Source: Trichosporon coremiiforme
Lineage: Eukaryota; Basidiomycota; Tremellomycetes; Trichosporonales; Trichosporonaceae
DNA length: 64,000 bases
Direction: 5' to 3'
NCBI GenBank assembly: GCA_039545355.1
Contig: BCJJ01000001.1
Coordinates: forward strand, 44,840 to 108,839
Both the position numbers and the translations under genes were made by a program. Positions within the stretch are counted from its first letter, which is position 1. The number at the start of each line of letters is the position of its first letter. Below, piece after piece: positions 21,317 to 33,602 of this stretch. The notes under the pieces were generated by a model that saw nothing but the letters and a program-made list of their open reading frames with translations, searched no databases and was not told the DNA's origin.

Positions 21317-23776
21317 CTTTCCCTGCTGCTGGGGGTGGAGTTGCGCAGTCTTGCTGTCCACGGAGGTGGAAGGGACCTGGGCGGGAATGGTGGGCTATGT
21401 GATTGCGGGGAGTGGTTGTGCGCTGTGCGATGTTGTGGTAAGAGCCGGGGAGGAAGGGGAGCAAAGTGGAGCCGAGGGCCGTCCTGGGGTGATTTCCGGG
21501 TGATCCGTTGGGCTTGGCCTGGTGGCGAGAGTGAAAGAGCAAAAGAGTTCGGAGGTGGCAGCAAGACTGCGCGTGCGAGCGTGGGCTTATAAGAGATGGT
21601 CAAACGGGTGGAGATATTAAAGCGGACGCGAGGGGGTAGAGGGGGAAACGATGAGGTGGTCGACGATGGGTGATGGGTACGGGTGCAGGTGATTCGAAAT
21701 CAGCTGGCCACTGGGCGTCTGGGGCCAACAAGCGGGTTGCAGGGCTGCAGGGCTAAGCAAGGGCTGCTGGATTAGCCAGATCGATTGGGCTAGACTACTG
21801 GGTACTGCGTGCTGAGTGAGCGGGTGAGTGGCACCGCTGGAGCGCTGGAGTTCAGCTTGCAGATTCTGCTGTTGGTTGAGGCTTCTGGGCTCGATTGACT
21901 GACGTGGGTGGCCTGGGTGGGGTTTTGCGAGTCGGGTAGTCGGGCAGAAGTCCAGAGGAAGCGGTAAGGTTGCGGTTGTGTGTCTCCTCCTGATCTCCTG
22001 ACCACTCACGCGGTTCTGGTCCACTGGGGTCTCTGCTCCCGTGCGTGTGTCGTAGTTGGTCGTTGCCGCAGTGCCTCAGCGCCCGCCCCTGACCCCGCGG
22101 GGAATGCCGCTCATTGGTTCCTTTTGATCTCTCTCCTGATGCCTGTGCAGCTCAGAGACAGGTTCTGGCCTTGCGCTAGATCGCAGCCTACTTCCCCGCC
22201 CGTGGGCGCTGCAGCGCTGGGCGTGCTGGGTACTTCCACCCCACTCTCTCTTCCTGTGCATACTTCGAAATACATCGAGGCACGCTCAAGCCTTATCAGC
22301 TGCCCGGGGGCCATTCCTCAATTCGAAATTTCTGACACTGTCGGACGTGAGCGATGCGCTCGCGCCCCAGCCCAAACACTGCGTGTGCGCGTGGGTACAG
22401 CCCAGTGGCCAGTGGCACACGATAAGTCTAGTTCCGTCCTGTTGGCGTACGACCAGCCGCTTGATCCGTGGCACGCAGCTTTACGTAGACGGCTGCGGGC
22501 GAGTCTCTACGGCGGAGCCGGAGCACGCGGAGCACTGTATCCTCCCCTGTCGACTCGGGGCCGGGGTGCACTCGGGGTTGCATTCATAGGAGAAATACGG
22601 GGCTACGTAGGGCAGAGGAAGGATGGTCGTCGGATAATCTGGGGCCAACGAGGTTGATCACACTGGACAGCCACGCGATGCGCAGCCAAGCGTTGCCCCG
22701 CATTCGACGCACGATGGTTGGCTGATCAGCACTAAGGGATCGACCCTTCTCTGTGCGCTTCGAGACGCCCATTCGCTGCGAGCTTCCACGCCATTACAGC
22801 GGGCATACTGTTACGCCAGGGAGCGCGCTGCAAGGGAAAGCAGAGCCGCGACTCGAGCCTTACAGCCGCGCGACTAATTAATCCGGCGTCGTTCCGGACA
22901 ACCCATCCTCCAATCGCACAGCAACCAGAGCTCGCTTACTCGTGCGCTCGACTGTGCCGAGTGTCCTGCATGTCCTGGTGACTGTACCGGTGATGGACAT
23001 GTGTCAAGCACGCCGCACGTCATCGAGGGCGCCTTCCTCGCTGACACATTGCGAGCTCTGCGAGGCGGCCATCCAATCGCTGAGACGCCGAGCGGACTGT
23101 GAATTCGGGCCATAGCGGACTACGTGGCCGCCGCTTTTGGTTTACGGTGTCGCGTATACTGGATTCCTACCTCCGCCCTCCCCAGTCATCGCTTGTCTTG
23201 GGCTGCGGGGCCGAATGGGCCGAACGTACATTCTGGAGACTGATTGACTGACAGTCTGGCTGACTGGTCTTGGCTGGAGCCTGGGTAATCTGGTGATTGA
23301 CGATGAATGAGGATGAATTGTACTAAGACCTGCGCCCTTCGGCGCCCTCGAGGCTTCCGGTCAATGCAGAGGAGGCAGAAACCTCACTCTCTATCCAGCC
23401 TTCGATGTGTTGCGCCCCCACTTCGGTCGAGCTCGTTCTGCACACGCCGAGTACGCCGAAGCAAACATGTTCAAGAACTGCACGTGTCTGCCTTCCTCTT
23501 GGCGCACGACCCCGCAGCTGGCTTGCGACATCCTTGCAGAGATAATCAGTGGGAGATGGTTAATGCTATGAGTGGTTTCCATCGTTGTTACAACATGCTG
23601 TATCTGTCTACGTGTTCTGCTCACCTCCGGTCTCCTTGCTGCTGGCGAACTACGACACCGCGCTCAGCCACGGCCCACGAGCTGCCACCCCGGTCTTGAG
23701 ACAAGGGTCGGAGCTGGAGATTGTGTGCCAGCGGGCGAGCCTGGCCGCATGCCGCACTGTGTCAGCTTGCGGAGGT
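21317..23776. other. Long intergenic region, no gene supported
   Basis: About 2.5 kb between the RRxS-rich protein start and the CMC2 stop. Long open frames here (for example 21980-22657 on the plus strand) look random: rich in Arg, Pro, Ala and Cys, with no domain and no splice-supported continuation. It may hold a long 5' leader or a non-coding transcript. Confidence 0.5.
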
Positions 23777-24894
23777 CTACTCCCGCATAGCGGTGGCAGC
23801 GACGTCACTCGCCCGCTCCGCGTCGAGCTTAGCCCACGCCTCCTTCTTCTTCTGGTTGCGCTCCTTGGCCGCCTCGCGGTTACGGTCGGTACGCTCGATG
23901 CGCTGTTGTCAGCTTACTCTCCCATCTGAGGGCGCTGGGGATCGGGGCACTGGGGCGCAGGACACAACACTGGGGAAATAGGAGCTGAGTAGAACATATA
24001 GGGGCATAGACCAGGGAGAAACCGGAGCAGAGAAAGCGACCGGCCCAGCGGAACAGATATTAAAGATTATCGCGAGGTATCTCCGAGATACGGGCCGGAC
24101 TTGGAGCCCACCGGGATCTCAGCTGTTCACTTGCTGCTCCGACTGCCGCCGGCACTTGCTCTCAGCTTGCTACCAGCTGCGAGAGCAGGCACGGAAGTTC
24201 TCTCGGCGCCCCCCCCTTGACGCAGGAATAGACGATCAAAGCGAGAAGCCCGGAGTGCTGAGACAATCCGTTCCGTTCGTCGAAGCCATCCGATCCCACC
24301 ACAATCACCAACCGTGGTGATTTCGAACGACGCGATTTCGAAACTTCCCCCACGATCACAGCTCTTTCCCCTTTCTTTCCTTTGCCATTCCCCACTGTCT
24401 GCATAAGAGTTGGCCCCTAGCAGTAGTCCCAGATCCTCGCACCAGCCCCTTGACGTCCGTTGTGGTGGAGGTCCAATGGCTGTTCCCTCAGCTCCACCGG
24501 CCGCACCGGCCGACCGGCCGGTAGACTCACCTCCTTCCTCAGACACAGGTTGAGCGCCTGTTTCTCGTCGTTGCACATGGCGACGAAACGGGACCACCTC
24601 GACTTGGCGTGGCAGTTCTCGAGCGCGGCAATGAGCTCGGCACAGGCTGATGTTAGCTGAGGCAGACCGACAGTTAGCTGAGGAGTGCGTCTTCACCCGA
24701 CCTCTCTGCCTTTGCTACTTCCTAGTGCAGAGCCAAGTAATTTGATCTGATGGAAGCTAGTAGCAGCGCGCTGATAAAGAACGCCGCATCGGTGTTCTCG
24801 CGGCTCCTTTCGGTCACGAGATACCGAGATGGAAGGGAAGATAGGCTGCGGACTCACCCTGCTGTCGCTCCGGGACTCCGAGGGGGGCGTGCAT
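23777..24894 (-). CDS. CMC2: COX assembly mitochondrial protein Cmc2 (twin CX9C-type)
   Basis: Cmc2 is a small CHCH protein of the mitochondrial intermembrane space needed for cytochrome c oxidase assembly. Three exons, 24894-24858, 24646-24531 and 23902-23777, total 279 nt and 92 residues. The joined product starts MHAPLGVPERQQACAELI and has the paired-cysteine helices: C..AELIAALENC and MCNDEKQALNLC, each with nine residues between the cysteines. A highly charged helix follows (RIERTDRNREAAKERNQKKKEAW), the family pattern. The introns are long for this genome: 211 and 628 nt, against a norm near 45. It is divergent from ZIM17. Confidence 0.87.
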
Positions 24895-25386
24895 GTTGGT
24901 GTCTGTTCTGTTTCTCTCGTTAGGTCGGTAATGTTGCAGAGTCGATGTCGACGTTTGCGGCGCTCGGTCAAAGTCGCTCCTTGCTTACAGTCATCGGTAG
25001 GTGGCGAGGCAGATTCGGAAATCACAGCGAGTGTGCGGAGACTGCGCGGTGTCCGTGCATGTGGAGGCCGGCGCAGGAAAGTGGCAAGAGAGCGAAGAGC
25101 ATGGAATTTCGTCATGGCACAGGACGAACAGGCTCACACCACACACATCTCGCAGCGTCCCCCCGTCTACATCAGCACACAAGCTCGTTCCTATCGTACC
25201 TTTCGTACATCATCGCATCACGCTCTTGCATCGGCTCTTACTCCTCTCGAACACTTAAAAGCGGCTCGATCGCATCGTCTTGCCCCGCTTTCGCACTTGC
25301 ACCTACACCAGGACTGACATTCGCATCCCCCGAATCATTGGGAGCCCGACAGATCTATTCCTCCAAACGACATAGACTAGACCATC
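24895..25386. promoter_or_regulatory. Divergent CMC2 / ZIM17 promoter region
   Basis: About 490 bp between two divergent genes for mitochondrial proteins. The half next to ZIM17 is pyrimidine-rich on the plus strand, as is usual for fungal promoters and 5' leaders. No specific site is identified. Confidence 0.4.
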
Positions 25387-26142
25387 ATGGCGACCCGCTC
25401 CCTCCTCCGCACTCTGCGCCCGATGGGCCAACAGCTCCGCACCCTCCCTCGCATGATCCCTTCGATGCCGGCTCGCGCATTCTCTGCCGTCCCGATGCGC
25501 TGGGACGAGCGCAGCACGCTCGACGAGCTGAAGAAGGGCGTGGCCGACCTGGGCGACCGGGCGAAGAACCTGATGAACAAGCTAGAGTCCGAGGCGAAGG
25601 ACTTCACGGACCAGGCGAAGAACCACGGCTCGACGCCGAAGGGAACCGACCACTCGATCCCTTCCTCGACCGCGGGCGAGGTCGACCCAGAGGGCGAGGT
25701 GCGTGACCCGATGGCGGGCAACCACGCTTCAGCCACGGGGCACACGTCTCACGGCCTTCCCCCGCCTGCCTCTGGCTCCGGCGCACCTAGTGCCGAGGTC
25801 AACGGCGGCAAGGTGCCCATTGGACAGGTCGAGCCCCGCCTCCAGCTTACGTTCACGTGCACTGCTGGGCCGGAGAGGAATCAGCCAGAGTGCGGCGAGA
25901 GGAGCACGCACGAGTTCTCCAAGAACTCGTACGAGAACGGTATTGTCCTCGTCCAGTGCCCCAAGTGCAAGGCGCGCCATCTCATTGCCGACCACCTCGG
26001 CTGGTTCAAGGAGATCACCAAGGACGGTCAGCTCAAGACCCTCGAGGACATCATGAAGGATAAGGGTGAGGCGGCCATCACGAAGGGAAGGATCAACCAG
26101 CTCGGCACCATCGAGTTCCCACCTGAGGCTGGTAACGCCTAA
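25387..26142 (+). CDS. ZIM17: Mitochondrial DNL-type zinc-finger chaperone Zim17/Hep1, unusual finger spacing
   Basis: Zim17/Hep1 keeps mitochondrial Hsp70 soluble and active in the matrix. This intronless frame encodes 251 residues, longer than the yeast protein. The first ~40 residues are Arg/Ser/Met-rich and without acidic residues (MATRSLLRTLRPMGQQLRTL), a matrix-targeting presequence. Residues ~45-150 are a charged, then Gly/Pro/Ser-rich linker. The DNL domain spans ~151-240: CPKC (191, 194), RHLIADHLGWF and the STHEFSKNSYENG core. The first zinc pair, normally CX2C, is here C158 and C169 with ten residues between (CX10C). A fragment of unknown helical sequence (LDELKKGVADLGDRAKNL) precedes the linker. 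Confidence 0.88.
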   Translation: MATRSLLRTLRPMGQQLRTLPRMIPSMPARAFSAVPMRWDERSTLDELKKGVADLGDRAKNLMNKLESEAKDFTDQAKNHGSTPKGTDHSIPSSTAGEVDPEGEVRDPMAGNHASATGHTSHGLPPPASGSGAPSAEVNGGKVPIGQVEPRLQLTFTCTAGPERNQPECGERSTHEFSKNSYENGIVLVQCPKCKARHLIADHLGWFKEITKDGQLKTLEDIMKDKGEAAITKGRINQLGTIEFPPEAGNA

Positions 26143-26347
26143 GCGAGCGCAAGCGTCGAGATCTCGAGCGCATGGACCCGCCAACGCTCACCGAGCCCCA
26201 CCTCAACAACACTCTCAAGCACAACGTAAACGCACAGCAGCAACAGGAAGCAATCAACAAGTCAAGCCATAAGCAAGCAACGCAATGACGCAGCAGCAGA
26301 TTTGTACAAGTAAGCCAAAAAATGCAAAAATGATCCATCCCAAGTCC

Positions 26348-27901
26348 CTAGTTCTTCTTGTTGAAGTTCTTCCTCGCGTCATCGAAACGGCGCACAACGA
26401 CGTCGCACTGCGTAACAGCACAGAGCTGGCGGGACTTGCCCTTAAGCTCGTCGTTGAAGAGTTGCAGACCCGCGGCCTTCTCGACCTTGTCGACGGGCGC
26501 GATGAAGGTGCGCAGGTCGGCACCGTCAGGGATCTCCTTGTTCGGGAGGATGAAGGCGCCCATCGCGAGCTCCTTGACCGTCTCGGGAGACGTGACCGAC
26601 TTGTCGTGCTTGTTCGGCGTCTGAGGGTAGCTGAAGTCGGGACGCGAGGCGAGAACGACCTTCGCAAAGTGGGTAGGGACTGCAACGGAGGGAGGGTTAC
26701 CGATCACCTCGTACGAGACGCGCCACTTGCCGTCCTTGCCTTGCTCGGGGAGGTAGAGGGGGATCCTGGGCTCAGTTCGAAGGAGGAGGGCATAACTCAC
26801 GTGAACACATAGACGTCCTCGAAGTTGGAGGTCAGGCGGCGGCAGAAGTCTTCGACGTACGCCCAGTCTGAATGTCAGCTCAGTAACATCACTATCTAAG
26901 CTGCTGGAAGGTGGGACCTAGCGCGGCCCCGCTCAGAGAATACGTACAGTGACGGTTGAAGCCCTCACCGACCTGCGGAGCAATGTTGGTCAGGTAGAAA
27001 GTCTCGTCCATGGCGTCCTGCGAGATCTTGGCATCGGCGGCGGGGACCCTGGTGTCGGTAAGCATGTACATCAAGGACCCTCTTTGCTACTCCTTCTCCT
27101 GCCGATCCTCTTCCTGTTCATTCACGCCTGCGCCCTCCTGTGCGCCCTTCCACTTCCTCCTTTTCCAGTCACCAGAGGGATACTCACATGTGTCCACGGT
27201 CGTAACCAGAGCGGAAGTCTGAATGTCAGCTGGTATGGAATGACGGACCTAGCTGTACTCACAGTCGGAAAGCTTAGCACGGAACATCTCGGGGACAGAC
27301 ATGTCCTCCTGGAACTGGGACTTCTGGCGATCGGCCTTGGGTCCGGCGGTGTCGGCCGCACGGGCCCGGTCGGCGGGCACGGGCGGGCCGCCGTGGAAGT
27401 TGGGCGGCGGACGGGACAAACTCTTGGCCGTGAGGTGCTCAGCGGTCTGGAGGTCAGCTAACTACAAACGTCACGTAGCTGTGAAAAAAAAAGAATGGGG
27501 AGACTCACCCAAGCGGGGTGGCGGAGACGACGGTCGTAGGCGGCCATGTAAGCCTGGCGACGGATAATGTCGAAGTGGGGGCCTGAGGTCAGCTATCTGC
27601 ACATACAGCAGTGCGCAGTGGACAGGAGACGCAGTGAGCGGTGAAGGGGAAGTGTAGACTTACCGGGGAAGCCACCAGCCAGCGTAACAGTGCTGCCAGC
27701 GACGGGAACGACGAGACGCTTCTCCTCGTGACCGGCGCCGGGGCGCTCAACGGGGACAGGGAAGGGGACATTGCCGGGGAGAGACTGAGCGGGGACGGGA
27801 ACGGGGGCCTGTTGCTCCTTTTTGCGAGGGAAAAGCGCGCCAGCGCCGACGCCGAGCGTCAGTCCTGCGACGAACAGGATCGACGGTCCTAGTGTTGGCA
27901 T
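26348..27901 (-). CDS. NUC1: Mitochondrial endonuclease G-type nuclease Nuc1
   Basis: DNA/RNA non-specific nuclease of the mitochondrion (EndoG family). The gene begins MPTLGPSILFVAGLTLGVGAG at 27901, an N-terminal hydrophobic anchor or targeting segment, and runs through several short introns to the stop at 26348. Ordered pieces visible: PHFDIIRRQAYMAAYDRRLRH, then AEHLTAKSLSRPPPNF, then FRSGYDRGHM containing the catalytic DRGH, then PAADAKISQDAMDETFYLTNIAPQVGEGFNRH, then YVEDFCRRLTSNFEDVYVFT, and a final exon starting IPLYLPEQGKDGKWRVSYEVIGNPPSVAVPTHF. The final intron (GTGAGTTATG..GCCCAG) joins T and I in phase. The order matches the family. Confidence 0.93.
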
Positions 27902-28343
27902 GGTCGAGGGCGATGAGACAAAGGCTGAATGGACACTGCGCGACAAAAGTTCGGACAACGCGGTGGAGGTATGGATCAGATTTCGCGCCGCCACCAGCGC
28001 AGCCCTGGCGGCCGGCTCGGTTCGATCTGTTTGAGTCCGCGCGTCTCGCGCACACGCGTCTACATTATGCATTCACGCGACACAATGCATTCAGCCGTGC
28101 ACCCGCAACTAGACAATATCTGCATTCTCGATGTGGTATATATTCGCCAGGGCATAACAGTCAGTCCCGGTAAAAGAGAGCGAAAAGGAACGGTTATATA
28201 ATACGAGGAGGTCTGTCCTAAGAGAGAAACGGAGGCATCAGAGGGACATGAGGAGGCATTAGGGATATTCCGTAGGGAAGCTTGACTTTTGGCGTTGTGC
28301 AGCACAACGCGTGTCGGTGGTAGGAGATCAGTACTGGCTGCGT
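27902..28343. other. Intergenic region between NUC1 and CDC11
   Basis: About 440 bp between two same-strand genes. It holds the NUC1 promoter and the CDC11 3' end. No further feature seen. Confidence 0.5.
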
Positions 28344-29844
28344 CTACTCGTACTGGTTCGAGCCCTGCGCGGCGAGACGCGCCTCGAGGACCTTGAGCGA
28401 GTCCTCCTTGGCAAGCAGCTCCTGGCGCTTGATCTGGATCTCACGCTGGACCTTGAGCTCGATCTCGCGCAACTTCTCCTCCTCACGGCGGAGCTGCTCC
28501 TCCTTAAGCCGAACAGACTGGTTGGCCATGTCCTCGGGAAGTAAGGCGGTCGTGTCACTGCTGGATGTCAGTTGCTATCAACGCGATATGTACTCACGCA
28601 TCACCGCCAACAGAGCGCGAAAGCTTCTCGGTACGGTAGTTCTCGTAGAGGAAGTCGTGAGTGATCTCCTTGAGGTCGGTAAGGTGCGACTGGAACAGAG
28701 CACTGCGGAGACGGCCAAAGTCAGAGTGCTCGGGGTTGTCGACCTCAACGATACCCCAAGGGTAGCGGCGACCACGAACAGCCTCGCCATTGATCATGAT
28801 CTCCTCCTCAGCACCGACAATAGCGAAGGGAAGGAGCGAGCGGAGCTCGCGGTTGTCGGCAATGGTCTCCTCGTCGTCCTCCTCGGGGTCGTAAGGGAAG
28901 TTGTACACGGGAATGCCGTAGTACTCAATGTCCTCCATGATGCGACGCTTGAACGCCTTGAGCTCAGAAGGAGTCAGAGAGTCAGCCTTGCCGATAACAG
29001 GGATGACGTTCACGCGGGGCGACAGGCGGCGCATGAGCTCGATGTCCATCTCGCGGAGAGCGTGGCCGGTAGGCTGGATGAAGTAGAGCAGCGCGTGGAT
29101 GCGGTTGTCGCGGAAACGAGGGTTACGCTTGATACGCGATTCCTCGGCAAGAATGTCGTCGTACTGGCGCTCAAGGTAGGTGGCGATCTCCTGGAAGCTG
29201 GGATGTCAGCAAAAGTCGGATTGCCAAAAGATGGTTTGCGCTTGGAGCCTCTCTCTCTTCAGCTACGCACCAGTGCTCGTTGTCGATGCCCTCGCCGAAA
29301 CCGGGGGTGTCGACGACAGTGAGGGCGATGCGGACACCGTCCTCCTCCAGCTCAACATTCACGGGCTTGATCTGGATCTGACGCTCAACGTGGGCGTCGG
29401 CAGCAGCCTGCTCGGCGAGGCTGGGGTCAACCTCGGAGCGAGGGTTCTCGGGGTCCTTGAGGATCTGCTGGGCGCGGTGGGGAAGCATGGGCTGCTCAAC
29501 GAGCGTGTTAACGAAGGTGGTGCGGCCAGTACCCGAGGCACCTAGGACGTTAGCGTGTGTCCTTGTGTGTGATCGGTGGTGTGGGAAGCCCGAGGAAGAC
29601 GGTGTGGTGTACCCGCAAGCGCAAAAGACGGCCTGTGCGCATGTGCAAGGAGCGGCTTGTATGCGTCGACGGGGGCGCGATGTGTGCGATCGGGCGCGTC
29701 GACAGCTTGCATGCGACGCGGTGAGACAGATGGGGGGCTGGTGTGTCGTGGTAGCGCAGACGTGGGATACTCACCAACCACCATGATGGTGAGCTGGACA
29801 CCCTTCTTGGCCTGTTTCCTTCCTCGAGATGCGCGGTAGGCCAT
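28344..29844 (-). CDS. CDC11: Septin, Cdc11 type
   Basis: Septins are GTP-binding filament proteins of the bud neck and septum. The gene starts MAYRASRGRKQAKKGVQLTIMVVG at 29844. A 233-nt intron (29774-29542) cuts the P-loop, which continues GASGTGRTTFVNTL. Then come switch-like DTPGFGEGIDNE, a short intron, and SFQEIATYLERQYDDILAEESRIKRNPRFRDNRIH, the septin-unique region. The G4 motif is in PVIGKADSLT, and the C-terminal exon (28344-about 28558) is a coiled coil (VRLKEEQLRREEEKLREIELKVQ). The GRTTFVNTL P-loop variant and the RASRGRKQAKKGVQ start favour Cdc11/AspA over Cdc3, Cdc10 or Cdc12. Confidence 0.87.
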
Positions 29845-30649
29845 GGTGGTGGACGAGACGCGTGGAGGATTAAAGTTGGGCTAGGTTTATCGAGGGTGGG
29901 GTCGCGCGAGACGGTTGCTGCGGACGCCGGGGTGGTGGTGTGAGAGAGAGAGTGTTAGAGAAGTTGTGAGGTAAGGTGGTGGACGAGGTTGGATGGAGTC
30001 AAGTCGAAGAGGAGAAGGATAGAGCGGAGAAGGATGGCAATGAGAGACGGGTGCGCGGGTGGGAGGGTTGACTGGCTGTCTGACTGTCTGTTGCAACGGT
30101 GGAAGGCACGACTGCACGACGCAATCCAAAGGGAGTGAGTGATTCCGGAGCCAGGCCAGGGTCGAGTGAAGGGCCGTTTTGGCGTCAAGGGCGGGAGCAG
30201 AGGACGAACAGGCGAGACGCCAAAGCTGAAGCGCGCAGTGGTGTGCCTCCCTGCGTGTCTCCCGGCCTGGGGTGGTTGCGCCTGTCGAGGCCTGCCGAGC
30301 GTGTGGTCGTAGCGCTGCATCTGGGACGACCCCGTGTGATCCCTGGCTCGCCGCTCCTGGCCTGGCCGGTATGACCTTTCTGGCGACCTGCGATCTCCTC
30401 CCGCCCAAAGACACCTGAACTAGCGACGCGTACCTTAACCATGCCGCCCTCTTAACACCCATGCTACGTGTTACGGACTTCGCACTCTCTCCGTGGTCCT
30501 GGTCACGTGCAAGTACCCAGGTACTCGGCCATGGTCCCTCTCCAGCGCGTCATGAGGACAGCCGGACTCAGCAACAGCGGAAACGAGCGATCGAGACTCA
30601 TCTGCCATCCTCCACACCTGACTTGCCTTCCTCGTCCAGACACCTTCCC
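29845..30649. promoter_or_regulatory. Divergent CDC11 / COG3 promoter region
   Basis: About 800 bp between divergent starts. The CDC11 side is pyrimidine-rich on the minus strand. No defined operator is recognised. Confidence 0.4.
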
Positions 30650-33444
30650 ATGTCCCGACCCTCGACTCCGGGAGGCTTCAACCTCCGCCGGCCACCACTA
30701 CCGCGGACAGCGTCGGGGTCGCGCGCGTCCACCCCGCAAGTGCCGAAACCGACCGTCATTTCGCTCGAGGACTGGGAGTCCAAGGCGCCTCTGACCGACG
30801 AGCAGGTCAGTAGTATCGCGGCTGTCAGAGACCAATTCGGAGAACGGCCGCTTCCAGACAAGGTGAGCTTAGGTGATCCTCAGCGTCAGCTAACATCAGT
30901 TCGCCGAGTCCTCAATGCAGGCTCTCCAGTCTCGTCCGAATACGCCAGCGAAAGCGAGCATCAGGCGATTCAACCGAACGCACTCTCGGACACCATCGGC
31001 TTCGGCTGCTCCCTCAGCTCCTGGCACTCCGGTTGCTGGGGCGTCTGCCTCAGCGCCTTCTGACCCGCTGCACCCGACGTCCATCGCGACGCTGCAGCAG
31101 TTCCACGACCACTTCGCGGCGCTGTCGCTCTCGGCGGAGCATGAACAGGACAGCTTGTGCCGGGAACATCTGGCCGAGATCTCGGGACTGCGAGAGAAAT
31201 GCGATGGTCTCATCCAGCTGCTGAAGGACGGCGAGACGGAGGTTGGTGACATGCTGAACGCGCTGGGATACGTCGAGGAGCGGAGCGAGAGCTTGCGAGG
31301 CGCGTGTGAAGACCTCCTCGAGGAACAGGTTAGCTTACTTGGCGCAACTTCGTAGCTGACTCCAGACACACCTGCTCACGCATACCTCACATCTTGCTCA
31401 CCGGCTCGGCTTCTTCACGTTCCTCGAGACGGCTCAGCGCATGCTGAACAACCCGGGCAATGACCTCGTGCTGAGCCCTGACTTCCTGCCAATGGTCAGC
31501 CGGCTAGACGAGTGCATCAACTACCTGACCGAACACGTAAGCCGCCAATATGTGCTGCTGAGCTGACATTCAGCGTGACTTTAAGGACGCCGAGGTGTAC
31601 CTGATGCGATACCAGCAGTGCATGACGCGGAGCATGACGCTCATTCGACTGCACTTCGTGTCCACGGTGAAGGGACTGGGCCAGGATGTCGGACGAAGAA
31701 TGACGGACAAGTCGCTGTCGGAGACGACGACGCTGGGACTGCTATACGCACGCTTTGCGGCGCTTGCTCCGACGCTGCGGCCACTGGTTGCCGAGCTTGA
31801 GCAGCGCATCTCGTCGAGCAAAAGCGACCTGGCGCAGATCCTAGCCGACTGCCATAACGCCTGGTTGTCCACGCGACAAGCTCTACTCAGCCCCAAGGTG
31901 TACGAGGAGGTCGGCCTGATGAACCCGGCATCGAGCGACCTTGTCGAGCTCACGCGCGCTGGCTGCAGCTACCTGAAGCATACGTGCCTGGACGAGTTCA
32001 ACCTGTTTAAGCAGATCTTCCTGTCTGGCGAGACACAGCTTTAGTAGGTTGGCATTTTCCTTCTCTCGCTAACATTCAGTGCATACCTGGAGAGCCTGTG
32101 CGACAACCTGTACGACCACATCCGGCCGCGGATCCTGTATGAGCCATCTCTCACTGTGCTGCAGCAGGTGTGCACGGTGCTGCAGGCGCTGATGGTACCG
32201 GATGCGGACGAGGAAGAGGACGATGAGCTCACACCGGGCGAGGACGTCTTCTCGCCCCCTATCGAGGAGTACTTCGGCACGAGCGGGCCATTCAGCCCCC
32301 GCCCGAACAGCTTGCAGCGAATGAGCTCGCGCATGTCCAGCAACTCGGGCATGTCGAGTGCGACTCTGACACGGCGAAGGCGCCGTCCGCTCGCCCGCCT
32401 GCACACCGAGGTGCTCCTGAACATGGTGCTGCAGGACGCGCAGGCGCGCCTCGTGTTCCGCGCCCAAGCCCTCGTCCAGGCCGAGGTGGCGTATTACTCG
32501 CCCAAGCCTGTCGACCTTGAGTGGCCTGAGAAGCTCTCTGGTGTCAAGGCGGGTGAGCCGCTCGTGCAGCGCGCGCGGCGGGACGACGACGACGACGACC
32601 CACTCTTCATGCACTTGCCGCCCGCCGAGACACAGTCGACGTGGTACCCGACGTTGCGGGTGACGCTCTCAGTCCTCGCATGTCTGTACAGCTACATTGA
32701 CGTGAGTTCATCCCAGCTTATTCTGGGCAATGCTAAAGCTGACAACAGTCGTCTGTCTTCGTGAACGTCGCGCAGGACACGGTCGTCGCGTGTCGTCGCT
32801 CCCTCTCTGCAGCATCCGAGCAAATCGGCGCCAAGTCTCCCTCAGACGGGCAGCTGTTCCTCGTGCGCCAGCTCCTGATTCTGAAGGAGATGACGGCAGG
32901 GCTCGACTTTGGGCGCGCCGCCCGCGAGAGACAGTGGGAAGGCATGGGCGACTTCCTGCGCAGTCTGCTCGAGAACGCGACGAGTATTCTAGGCTATGGC
33001 GGGCGTGCCCCTCGTGTGGAGCCAGACGCCAAGGCCGATCTCGACGCGGCGGTGAAAGCTGCATGTGAGGCCCTGATCTCCCAGGCCGTCGCCTCTTCTA
33101 CTTCTACCCTGACCCAGTTCATCGAGAAGGCCGAGGCATACCTCGCTTCCCATGCTGAGGAGCCGAACCTGAGCCAGGAGGAATGGGCAACCCAGGCCGC
33201 TGTTGAGAGCCTAACCGAGGAGTTCAGGAAGACCGCCCTTGAGGACCTTGCTAAGTGGATTGAGCAGCTCAGGCTCTACCTCCAGGACGAGGAGACGGTG
33301 CGCGTGCTCCTTCCTCCGGCGCAAGCGGGCATCGTCGAGTCGTACGCGCAGTTCCATGACCTGATTCGGCGACACTACGACTTCGGCACGGCGTCACGCC
33401 TCCCCACGCCGTCGGCTGTGGCTGCTCAGCTCCGCGGCGATTGA
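30650..33444 (+). CDS. COG3: Conserved oligomeric Golgi complex subunit 3 (Cog3/Sec34)
   Basis: Cog3 is a lobe-A subunit of the COG tether for retrograde vesicles at the Golgi. The start at 30650 gives MSRPSTPGGFNLRRPPLPRT, a disordered N-terminus. About seven exons follow, split by short introns with GTGAGC/GTAAGC/GTAGGT donors and AACATTCAG/CTGACATTCAG-like acceptors. The helical body contains LDECINYLTEH then RDFKDAEVYLMRYQQCMTRSMTLIRLHFVSTVK, the most conserved Sec34 block, and SGETQLYAYLESLCDNLYDHIRPRILYE across an intron. An acidic/Ser-rich insert (MVPDADEEEDDELTPGED to about RRRRRP) interrupts the domain. About 800 residues. It is convergent with SPC25 (158 bp). Confidence 0.93.
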
Positions 33445-33602
33445 TAGACCTAGATATCTGTACCTGTTACATGCAATTATACAACGTAGTTATGTTACAC
33501 TCCCCTTCCCTCTCCCCCTTGCTCTATGCCGGTTTGCGCGTGGCGGGAGTCTCGGCACTCGGCGCTCTAGGTGCCTGAGTTATGGCTCACTGCGCTCGCC
33601 AC

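Noticed and set aside
21980..22657. 225-codon plus-strand frame in the long gap
   Set aside because: Random-like composition and no partner exons.
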